The notes under the pieces are model-generated. The model ran no database searches. It worked only from the letters and a program-made list of their open reading frames with translations, and was not told the origin of the DNA. This document shows positions 11,501-23,616 of a stretch of 64,000 nucleotides of DNA, in pieces. Location: contig WPIO01000065.1 in assembly GCA_009760855.2 (NCBI GenBank), positions 324,001-388,000 on the forward strand. The letters run 5' to 3'. This stretch comes from Cristatella mucedo. Taxonomy: Eukaryota; Bryozoa; Phylactolaemata; Cristatellidae. Position numbers and translations under genes: made by a program. How positions within the stretch are numbered: position 1 is the stretch's first letter; every line of letters begins with the position of its first letter.

Positions 11501-14500
11501 TTGCAAAATCTTACCTGTACCTCAACAAAGTTTGTCGTATGTGTCATTCACTACTTTCGATCTGCTCGTCAGTGGCAGCTGCTTGTATCCTTTGAAGCTG
11601 ATCTCTTCAATCGATCTTTTAACCCTGCAGAGCGTTCCCGATTGCACAAGCCCTGAGCCATGGTGCTGATGTTGTCATAACCGGGCGGTGTGTGGACAGT
11701 GCACTGGTGCTTGGACCTCTGATTCACAGCCATAAAATAAAGGCAACCGACTACTGTGGCCTGGCTGCTGGCAGTCTTGCTGGTCATCTAATAGAATGTG
11801 GCGCTCAAGCCACCGGTGGCATTTTCACCGATTGGAGCCAGGTGAAAGGCTGGTGGGTAGCAGCGTATCACTAAAAGACGAGGATTTTAGTTGCATGCTG
11901 TTTGCTTTTTGCTTGGGTTCTAGCCATGTCAGCATAGCTGCATGTTCTGCATAGCCACCAGCAATCAGCTATAGTATGAAGGAGCAATGCTCATGCGCCC
12001 TTGCCGTTTGATTGCTGTGGCCAGGTTGCTGCTACTGAAGCTAGCTCTGCCATAAGTGCTAGCTTATTGCCTTTGCTGCTTCTATTTATTGATGGGCAGT
12101 TTTCGATGTGATTCGTCGTTTTCTGCTGTTGGCACCCTCTGAAAGCAGACTGACACTTGACGGCCTGCATTGACTTAAAGAATATATTTAGTCGGCATTT
12201 CAGCCGGCACAGTTGCATGCAGCTGCAAGTAGCACGATAGCGTCCTTTCATATCTATGGCTTTTATAATGGCCAATGTATTCGTATGCTCAGTTCATTTT
12301 TACATATTGCCCCGAAATGATCTGGTGATCTATTAGTTACTTTGTCATTTTTGTGCAGACACCAGTCTCTCTGCAGTTGCATCTATGTTTTGCCATTCAA
12401 GCTTATGATCTGCTGCTAGAGTGAGCTGTCAATGCCTTTGAACAAGCACTTGCTCTCTATCAAATAATAATAATAATAATTATAATTATAATAATAGTAA
12501 TAATACATTTGATATAGCACCCTCAGAAAACTCAATCTCTTTCTAGGCACTTCTTTGCATTTTCTGCAAAAGAAGCACAATCGAATGGTTAGTGGTAGCA
12601 TGCTCAATAAACAACAAGAGTAACATGGTTAGGGGTGAAATGCACAGGGTCAGCATGCAAGTTCGGTTAGTGGCAGCTGGCACGGTGTTAACACGCATAA
12701 GCACATACAGGATGAATCACAGGGACCCACTAAATGCTGGTCCTGCTCTTTCTTCTTCTATATATCTGTCTTTCTGCCTTGCTCTGTTTCTCTATCTGTC
12801 TCTCTCTTTCTGTTTCTCTATTGCTCTCTCTGTTCTCTTTCTTTCTTCCTCTTTCTGTCTGTCTCTCTCCCCATCACAAGCTCAGACTTAAGGCACGCCA
12901 TGCAGGATTTTGTACTAATTATAAATATTGACTGCCGAAGAATGAAGAAAGTGAAATAAGCAGCTGTTGAATTCTCAGATAGTATTTCGGCACTACCGGA
13001 AATTTGTGATGTCAACATGACGTGATGCCAACAACATGACGTGATGTCAACAACAACAATGTGATGTCAACAACGGACGTCAAAGAAGCGGCTCCGCCTG
13101 TCAGCTACTTGGTTTGCAGCTCAGCATGATCCGAATGTCCCGGCACCCTGCACAGAAATGACCTTTCATTAGATGACCACATCAGCTCCACAGTCAAGTC
13201 TGCCTTCCTTCAGTTGCATAACGTTGCTAAAATTCGGGCTTGCTTAGACAGGGATATTACATCTAAACCGGTCCTTACTTTTGTGACATCCCGTCTTGAC
13301 TTGTGTAGCTTATTGCTTGCTGGTCTACCGGCCTGTGCAATCAGCTGCTTACAGTTTTGTGCAAAACTCTGCAGCTAGGTTTGTTTGTCGTGAGTGTTGC
13401 AGTTGCCACATCACTTCTAGCTGACCTGCACCGGCTCCCAGTCAAGCAACGGATCGACTTTAAGGTTCTGCCACTTACCTTTAGGTCCCTTCATTCTCTG
13501 GCTCTTGCCTGTCTATCAGATCTTCTTCCTCACCAGTTCAAAAATCCAGTATAACTTCCAATGTATTTAGTTTGTATGCTCCCAAAGCCTGGGACTCACT
13601 CCCGACGCACGTCACAAGTGTCTCCTGACATGACGACATTTAAAAAGAAGCTCGAAACACACCTGTTTATTGCAGCATTTAGTGGACATTTGTGATATGT
13701 CCTTCGTGTGCAAATGTGTGCTTACACTGTGCCAGTTGCTTGGAGATGTAACTACCAATCATTGGGTAATTCTATCTCTACAGCATCTGTAAAGTGCCTA
13801 GAAAGAGATTCAATTCTCTGAGGGGCTGTACAAATGTATTATTACTATTACTGCCTGCGAGGACCTTTGCTGTGTTGATAACCAGTGTTGGTGACCTTGA
13901 CGTCGTCAATGACATCAGCATGACATAATGTTGCTTCTAATTGGGTCGCCTTGCTTCCCATACTGGCATTTTTACTATGCAGTTTCAGCCTGAGCTAGTG
14001 CGATTGGTTGTTAGTCTGCCAGTGAAAGTGCTGAGTGTGCGAACACATAGGGCGGCAGACGCTGCCCCAACACAGCGTACATTTATATCAAGGATCTTGT
14101 TGTACCGTCCAGAAAGGTTGTCATTGAGTACAGGCATCCTTGTCTTTTACTTAGGCACAACATCGGCTTTCCTGTTGTGGAGTGCTATGCCGACGGCAGC
14201 TTTGCGCTCTCCAAACCGCAGGGCACTGGCGGCCACGTTTCGGTCGCTACCGTGAGTGAGCAGCTTGTCTATGAGATCGCCAACCCAGCTGCCTACATTC
14301 TGCCTGACGTTGTCTGCGACTTTAGACATGTCACCATCGAAAAATTGGCAGGTACTTGTCAGCTAAAGGTTAGCCGATTTCTCAGCCTCATCTCTATAGC
14401 TGCAGTCGAGCCCTAACGGCCACCACCACAGATTGCAGTTGGCGATAAAGGATTGCCCACTGCAGGACTCGACGCCACGACCCGGTTCGTGGAGAGCGAG

Positions 14501-17500
14501 CACCTTACCCCGTGGGCTCAGACCCGGGTGGGGCCGCCCGTCAGCTTGCTTGGGAGCTCAATCAGGGAGGTGCTGGCTGCTGTGAGCGCCGGTGGCACCA
14601 CCGGCACTGATGGTTGTGAGCATGCTCAGGCCTGCTTTACTGAGTTAGCACGTGACAGGAAAGAGTTCTGGCAGCGTGACACAGCTTTGCAGGGCGCGGT
14701 TTGCAAGCACCGACGAATTAGCGCCGATACTCTTTAACAGGACAAGATGACTTGGTGCTCGTACGCGGGGCTCGGGGGCTGCAAGCCACGGACACCTACA
14801 AGGTAAGAGCTAAGCTGAGAGCTGCTGGCAGCCCGTCGTGGTGAAGCCTATCGCTGTGTGACCAAGCATGTCAATTGTCGATGTGCAATACCGGAATTCC
14901 CTATGCTACCTCGCTCAGCTTACATCGAGATTTCTGACGTTGATCACTGTCATTCAACCAGATTGTCGACAGCGATCCAGATTGATCCAGATTGTCGACA
15001 GCGTTTCTGCTGCAGTTCGAAGTGCTCTGTTGCCTGGGGGCCTTACCTGCCCCCCCCCCCTGTCGTCGCTTGTCCTTAGGGTTGGTCCGTGAGGGTTGTC
15101 GATCGGCTCTCACCGTGGCACTAACTCTGCGCTTCCTGTTGGATCTTGTCTCTACCTGTCTTTCTTTATGCAGCTAAGCTTGGAGCTGTTTCGTCCGTGG
15201 GTCTTAGCCCCACCGGTAAGGTGCTTGCTCTTCACGATCCAGGTCATGGGTTCGAGTCCGGTAGTGGGTGCTCCTTTAGTGCCAACCATAAGCAGTGGCA
15301 ATAGCCGTTAAGGCTCTTCTGATGCTATATAAACGAATGGCTTTTGAATCAGCTAAAGCTTTTTTGTTTTGTTGCTGTGCTGACCTTCGAAGCAGCTTTC
15401 GATCGGTAGCAGCGCATGTGAATCGGTTTCAGGTGTCATTCTGTGGTGCACCCGCAATTACCTGCTGCCGAGCTGCCTGTTCTCTTCTGATTCCAACTTT
15501 GCCATCCAACTGCAGCCAGCTGCTGTGCCATGCCGGCGTCGTCCTGCTCATAGACACGCACTTCCCTGCATCGACACGGTTCTAAGCGTGAGCCCTAGTT
15601 TTTCTCTAGTTGTCCATGTTTTGGTGCTGCATGCTAGCAGACTCCTAAGCGCATCCGTGTACTCCTTGCCGTTACAGCAATTGAAGAAAGCATTCGTGCG
15701 ATCATCCCAGTTCGCACTGATGCTACTGCTGCCCAGTGCTGCTGCTGCTCTCACTTGCACAGCCTATTCCGCATCATTCCTCAGTGGCAGTGACTGCTCT
15801 AGCATTGCAGGCTCGGGCTACACGTGTGCATTCAGTCCACCTCGTGCTCGTGCTAGAGTATGTGCACGTGCCAGGGTATCTCTGCTAGTCTAGTCCGGAT
15901 TGATTCCGTGCTAGAGTATGTGCACGTGCCAGGGTATCTCTGCTAGTCTAGTCCGAATTGATTCCCGTGTGTAAAGTAAAGGTCATCTGTTCATAAATCC
16001 TCATTTATATAGCAGCAAAATAGCCTTAACGGCTAACACCCGCTTGCAGTGAGCATTAAAGAAATGCCTGCGACAGGACTCGAGCCAAAGGTCTGGGTCG
16101 TGAAGTGCTAGCACCTTACCTTCGGGCCAAGACCCTGTGCGTCTATTGCAATCCCATCTGCAGTGGACATTTCTTTCTAGAGTGTTTGAAATAGCGTTCT
16201 GGTTGTGCTTCTTTCGTTGTGAATCTGATTAGCTGTTAATCTAAACCTCTGATGGGAAAGAGGTGAAATTGTAACCCAGGCCTCTAGGCGGTCCAAAGTG
16301 TTCAAAAGTGATTCCCTGCCACGTGCCTGAACCTCTAGTTGGATGTTGATGCTAATTCTCTGCAATGACCTTGTAGTACTTTCATGTTTCATATGTAGCC
16401 ATGTTAACACGTCTGATTAATTTAATTATAAAGATGCTAGCTGATTAAATAACCTCGTTTTGTATAGCAACAGAAGAGCCTTGACGGCTTTCACCACCGC
16501 TTGCAGTGGCGATAAAGGATCGCCCACCGCAGTTTCGAACCCACGACCTCGGGAATGAGGTCGTGAAAGCAACCGCCTTACCTAGTGTGCCATCACGGCT
16601 CACCGTCTGGCAACGCAGACGGCATTAATTCTTTAGTAGCCATTTAAGACCATTTTGGGCATGTTGAGGCTGTCTTTTTTGTGGTTAGTTGTTTCTTAGT
16701 CAGTGTGTGTTTCGTGTAATCTGCACTGTGCGCAAGTAAGCAAATCGTTTGTTGACTTGCCTGCAGGTGTGCGCCACGTATGCCGAGGGTTATCGAGTGA
16801 CTGCTGTTGCCGGCATTGTCGGCCCGAAGGCAGCAGACAAAGGGCGAAAGACAGCTGAAGCCATCATCAAGAGGCAAGTGTGGCTGTCTATGTCAAAGAA
16901 CTCCTGACTTGAGCTTCTATGCGATGTGGCTGTATCTGATTTTTAAGCCATCAAATCAATCAGTCAGTCACCTAAGCTGCTCAACAATCGCTGACTATCG
17001 TCGATTTTTCAGCAGAGTCTCTTGCTGTTGGCGTGATTTAATTTCGCAGCATTCTTTGTACTGCTGCCAGTTTGCCTATGCGTTTTGGCCGAGGGCCATC
17101 CTTTTGTCCACAACTCCTTCACTCTAACAAACGTATGGACTGTATTAGCAATGAATCTGCCAGATTTGTTTGGTCATCCTGGGACCTGCAGAGCTGTGAC
17201 AGTCACAGACTTTAATCCCGAACACATACCGACAGCATGGGAGTTTGCAGCTACAGGTGTTGTAAGCAGTTGTCAGCACCTTATGTGTTTGATATTTTTC
17301 CACCGGTAGCCTTGGGACCCAGTTCGATTGCAGAAACTGACATTGCAGTTTTTCTCTCTCGTCTTTTTTGCTTTCTTAGCGGCCGAAAGAAGCCACTGCG
17401 ACTGCTCGTAGTGCCACACTGTTACCGTGTACTAGTAAATGGGGCCTTGTACTCAGCCATGTCTGTGTATTCCATTTGTGGCTGTGAGTGCTGCAAAGGC

Positions 17501-20500
17501 TTTTACTGTTTCGGCCAAAGCGCTGTTCAGCCGTGTGTGCATGCAGCACACTGGGATACCTAAGGGGAACCAAAATCAGAATTGTTATTTAAAGGGTGGC
17601 TAGAATAAGGTGACCTCACATGCTAGGTGCATCGTGTTTGGCGTGCAGTGTTTACATGGTTTTTCCTTGCTTTATCGCACTTGTTCAACATCTATGCTGG
17701 CACCCTGCTGTACAACAGCACAATACCCATTAACTTGATAGGCATCTGAGGGTGCTATGCAAATGTGTTGTTAGTTATTTTATTATTATGTAGCTAGGTA
17801 TGTGTGTTGAACGTGCTGTGTCTTGGCATGGCTCTAGCTTTTAGATTGCAATTGTAGCACAGCATCACAGAGAGCTGAGAGTTGTATTTGAAATCTGGTC
17901 TGCAAAGCAAGGACGTCTTGGCATGGAATAAGCTGGTTTGGTCCATCGGTTAAGGTGCTCTCCCTACCAAAGTCTGGCTGAGGTCGTGGGCTCGAGCCCG
18001 GAGGCATATGTGAAGCGCCTGAATGGAGATCAAGTTCTCTTGTGGCACTATACAGATGAATTATTTAAATCATATAATTTTCAGAAGACAATTAAGTTTG
18101 GGTGCATCGACTCAGGACCGCCTGCACAGAAAATAGCAGCCATAGAAGTTTGACAGCTTAAGACTAAGCGTGTATATTTCATGATTTTATACTCTGGAAA
18201 TGTGTTTTTAAAAGTTACTACTAGTCATTATTAAATAAATAAATTGTACTTGTGTCGTAGTTAAGGTTACAAAGGTTACAGCCAAGTCTACTAAACGAAA
18301 GCTTGAAAAGGCATACAAAAGATCCGGACTAACTGTCCATCGACAGGCATATGAAGACTACTGTAGGTCGTACCAATCGATCCTAGCAAAGGCTAAGTCT
18401 AGCTTCTGTAGAAACATTGTTGAATCACAGATGCACAATCCAAAAATGCTGATGTCGACAATAAACCATCTCCTCAACCGTTCCCAGGTTAGCTCCTTAC
18501 CTGATGATCCTTGTGATGATCTAGCCGATCGCTTCTCTCGATTCTTTGTGCAGAAGATAGACAAAATCAGGGAATCCATCCCTGCGACGACAACCTTCCC
18601 ACTAGAATGCTGTTCCTCGGTTCCTGGCTGCGCCTCAATGTCTGCATTTAAACAGGTCACCAGTGACATAGTCCTAAAGCTCGTATCTCAATCAAAGAAG
18701 ACAACAAGTCCACTGGACCCTATTCCCACTGTCCTGCTCCTACGTTGCATTGATCTGCTGCTGCCATGCATAACCAACATCATTAATATGTCATTAGCCT
18801 CAGGTCAGGTCCCAGCACCTTTCAAAAAAGCTGTAGTCAGGCCACTTCTCAAGAAAGCTACACTAGACCAAGAGAACTTAAGCAACTACCGCCCAGTCTC
18901 CCTTCTACCATTCCTATCAAAGACACTGGAACGGGTCGCGGCAGACCAGCTGAACTCGTATATCGAAACCTCACACCTTGCTAGTAAGTTCCAGTCTGGC
19001 TTTAGAGCTAATCACTCCACAGAGTCAGCATTGCTTCGGGTATACAACGACCTACTTAGGAATGCAGACATGGGTAGAGTGTCTCTTCTTGTTTTGCTCG
19101 ATCTTTCGGCAGCTTTTGATACCATCGATCACAAAGTACTTCTAGAGCGCCTCTCATCTCGCCTGGGCATCACTGGCACTGCTCTGCAGTGGTTCAGGTC
19201 CTATCTCAGTGGGAGACTCCAGAGTGTTGATGTGAATGGACAAAGATCATCTGAAGTACCTCTAAAATATGGAGTACCTCAGGGCTCTGTGCTAGGTCCG
19301 GTCCTTTTCACCGTCTATACTCTCCCTCTCGCTGATGTGATTGCCAAGCACAATCTAGGCTTTCACTTCTATGCGGATGACACTCAGTTGTACCTTTGCT
19401 TTGATCCCTCCCAGCCTTCGAGCACCTCAAATTCTCTCAACTCACTTGCTGCATGCATTGATGACATCCGATCATGGATGGCAGCAAATTTTCTAAAACT
19501 AAACGATGATAAAACTAACTTACTAGTTATGGGCAAACCTAGTGTTATTCAGAAATTGGAAAGGCTGACTTTCAAAATTGGCTCTGCCAGCATATCTCCA
19601 GTTGCATCAGCTCGAAATCTAGGTGTCATATTCCAAAGCGACCTCTCGTTAGACGACCACATCAGCTCCACAGTCAAATCAGCCTATTTTCAGCTTCATA
19701 ACATTGCTAAAATTAGGGCTTGTTTAGATAAGGATACCACGTCCAAGTTGGTCCATGCATTCGTGACATCTCGTCTCGACTTCTGCAACTCACTGCTTAC
19801 TGGCCTACCAGCATGTGCGATCAGGCGATTGCAGCTGGTGCAAAACTCTGCAGCTAGGCTTGTCTGCCGTGAGCGTCGCAGTTGCCACATTACTCCACTT
19901 CTCGCCGACCTGCACTGGTTACCAGTCAAGCAACGGATTGACTTCAAGGTTTTGTCGCTCACTTTTAGGTCTCTTCATTCTATGGCTCCAGCCTATCTTT
20001 CAGAGATACTACCCCATCAGGCAAAGCATCGTACCACTCGCTTTTCGGAATCCAACAGTCTAGAAATACCTCGTACAAACCTTAAATCCTTTGGAGACCG
20101 TGCATTTAGCTCGTATGCTCCCACAGCCTGGAACTCCCTCCCGACCTGCATCAGAACATCCCCTGACCTGACCACATTTAAAAGAAACTTAAAAACATTC
20201 CTATTTAGGACAGCATTTAGTGGGTCCTTGTGATTCGTCCTCGATGTGCTTATGCGTGCTGACACTGTTCATGCTGCCACTAACCACATTTGCATGCTGA
20301 CCCAGTGCATGTAACCCCTAACCATGTTATTCATTTTGTTTGTTTTTCAAGCATGATTTTACTTACTATTCTATTGCGTATCACTTTGCAGCAAATGTAA
20401 AGCGCCTAGAAAGAGATTAAGTTCTCTGAGGGCGCTTTATCAAGTGCAATATTATTATTATTATTATTATTACAGGTTAAAGGTTGCAGAAACGATAGCT

Positions 20501-22440
20501 CCTCAGGCCACATCGTGTCTGTGCGTTCTTTGCATGGAAAAGCTGCATGGCAGAGTTGCACGGAACTGCACGGCTGGTCGTGATAGACCCTTTAACTGTT
20601 TTCGAAAGCTTTTGTGTAGCAGCACCTACCTGTGGAAGTATTGCAACAGCGCAATATTACCAAATCAGAAATTCTGAAAAACAAAGCACATGCTCGGCAG
20701 ATAAGTTTTATCTCGAAAACAAATTCCCCATCCATCAATATATCAACAGCAAGTCAGTCGGTGCCCGAGAATCGACACTGAATTGCTGTCAAAGCTTTCC
20801 CCAACTAGCTGTCGTATGCCGACTGTTGGAGCGAGGCTGCAGATACTCGCTAAGCCCGGCTCATCGCTTGAATGGGCCTTTGCATCGATTGTCGTTCAGG
20901 ATATGCATCGTATTGCTAGAAATCATCGTACCTGCTGCTTTAGTCCTTGTATCTCCGTCAGTAACTCCACAAAGTCATAAAGACCATGTGGGTGTTACGC
21001 AGGAGAGTTTTGTATAGCGCACTCACAGCCTAAGCGGCTTTCGGTACACATTCGGTAGCCAACAGACTTCGTCTCACGAAACAAAGAGAAAGTGGGAAGC
21101 ATAGCAGAGTCGGGAGAGCAGTTGAGGTAGTAAGTAGCATAGAAGTAGCAGTTCAGGACCGCTGAAAAAGATGTGCCATAGTCGGCAGTTGGAGAGTAGT
21201 TGTCGTTGCGTAGTCCTCCTCGTCACCGGTTTGTTTTTTGTGTTTATAAGCACGGCGTACGCGAAATACCTATGCTGGGGTGCCGTGCAAGTTTTCAGTG
21301 CTGCCCGTACTTCTTATTTCAATTAGCTGATATGAGGAATCGTTGCAAGCTTTGCTGTTGGGTGCTTAACCTCGTCCAGGCCACCCTGGTAATTCGGCGA
21401 CTTATGGGGCTTCTGGTCTCCGGGCAGGGTGAATACGATGCTGCAGCATCTTGGAATGAATCCATTGTCTCGATATGAAGTTAAAGTCATCGGTGCGGAA
21501 GACAGCTACGGTCCTCGTGCACTGCTTGCTGCAGCAAAGGTGAGCATGCCATATCTATAAAGGCAAGTCCTTATCTGTTGGCCCTGCACTGTCGACTCTG
21601 CACGAGTTCTGGCTGCGGTCTTCTTGCCTGTAACGTGTGTTTTGTCGGTTGGCATCTACTTTAAGCCAGCCGGACTGTAGTATCTTTAGCCATAGTGGAT
21701 TGCATTTGCCTATTGGCCATGCTAACAGGAGCGCTGTGTGCTGTGCTGCTCGTATAATTGAGATTTCTCTCTCTCTCTCTCTCTCTTCCTCCCATGTTCA
21801 CATGTGTGTGTGTGTGTGTGTCTGTGTGTGTGCGTGAGTGTGTGTGTATGTTTGTGTGTGTTGTGTGTGTGTGTGTGTGTGTGTGTTATGGTGTGCTTGC
21901 TGCCAGGTCTGTAGTGTCGCTGTCGTGCCAGCCTGTGAAACTTGCCTCGTTCACGTGACCACCCTGCCGCAGGGCGGTGCACTTGCTTGAGTCTTTCTGC
22001 ATCTTTTCGTAGCCTGTGGCTAGAGCTGAGAGACCTGAGTGGATGCTCGAGAACACGAGGACACCTAGGTAGTAAATATACTGACAATATATGCGATCCC
22101 AAGATGCATGGTGTAGACGGAAGACATGAGGTCACTGCCTGTGGCAGACACTGGAATGGAAAAAGAGGTGCATGGATTTCTATTGCTCATGTAGGCAGCT
22201 CATCGTCGGATCCAATGTTATTATATCCAAACGTGTTGCCTTGCATTCCACCTGTATGAACACCACGAGTGAAGCTGGAGCACCAGCCGGAGCCAACCGT
22301 GGCGGATGCTCGTGCTATTATCATTTTTATTATTTTTACTGTCATAGAACCACTTTGGCAGGCACTCAATTAAATTCTTATTTAGGATCTGAGATGAGTG
22401 AACAGGAGGTTACAGAATAGAACAAGAGCAGTTTTTCTGA

Positions 22441-22492
<52 letters not shown>

Positions 22493-23528
22493 GCTCTTTT
22501 TGCTTGCTTGGCATCTTGTAGGTGCACATTCCTATTTGCTGTCTTGCTGCTTATAATACTAATAACAATTCATTTGATATAGCACCTTCAGAGAACTCAA
22601 TCTCTTTCTAGGCACTTCACACTTCACATTTGCTGCAAAGGAAGCACGATCGAATGGCTAGTGGTAGCATGCTCAATAACAACAAGAATAACATGATTGG
22701 GGTTGACATGCACAGGGTCAGCATACATAGTGTCAGCGTGCACAAGCACATAAAGGACGAATCACTGGAACCCACTAAATGCTGTGATAAATAGATGAGT
22801 TTTTAATTTATTTTTAAATGTGGACAAGTCAGGAGATGTCATGACGCCAGTCGGAAGTGAGTTCCAGGCTTTGGGAGCATACGAGCTAAGAGAATCCAAA
22901 GGATTGGAGGTTAATACGAGATATAGGTAAGCAGTTAGATTCCGAAAAGTGGATGTTACGATGCTGAGCCTGATGGGGCAATAGATCTGATAGGTAGGCT
23001 GGAGCCCAAGAATGAAGGGACATAAAATTGAGTGACAAAACGTTGAAGTTGATTCAATTTTGACTGGGGGCCAGTGCAGGTCGGCGAGAAGTGGTGTGGT
23101 GTGGCACCTGCAACACTCACGACAGAGCCTAGTTGCAGAGTTCTGCACCAGCTGTAAGCCCCTGAGTGCACAGGCCGGTAGACCAGCAAGCAGTGAGTTA
23201 CAGAAGTAAAGACGGGATGTCACAAATGCATGGACCAATTTTTATGTGTTATCCCTGTCTAAACAATGCCGAATTGCAGCTATGTTATGTAGCCGAAAGT
23301 AGGCAGACTTGACTGTGGAGCTGATGTGGTCGTCTAATGAAAGGTCACTTTGGAACAGGACACCTAGATTCCGAAAGTAGGCAGACTTGACTGTGGAGTT
23401 GATGTGGTCGTCTAATGAAAGGTCACTATGGAATAGGACACCTAGATTTCGTGCAGATTCAACAGGAGATATGCTGGCAGAGCCGATTTTTCTTAGTGTG
23501 TGTGTGTGTGTGTGTGTGTGTACGTGTG

Positions 23529-23616
<88 letters not shown>

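Noticed and set aside
11841-11852. Earlier donor after DWSQ (CAG|GTGAAA at 11842) for AtuA exon 6
   Set aside because: It breaks phase with exon 7; the donor at 11853 gives VKGWHNIGF, which matches the family.
15230-15270. tRNA genes at the B-box sequences
   Set aside because: The Pol III boxes belong to SINE heads; no cloverleaf with acceptor stem and anticodon arm could be drawn.
20547-21017. 156-aa ORF after the L2 element
   Set aside because: No family pattern; its right end lies in an antisense CR1 fragment and it cannot be spliced in phase into the AtuA-like gene.
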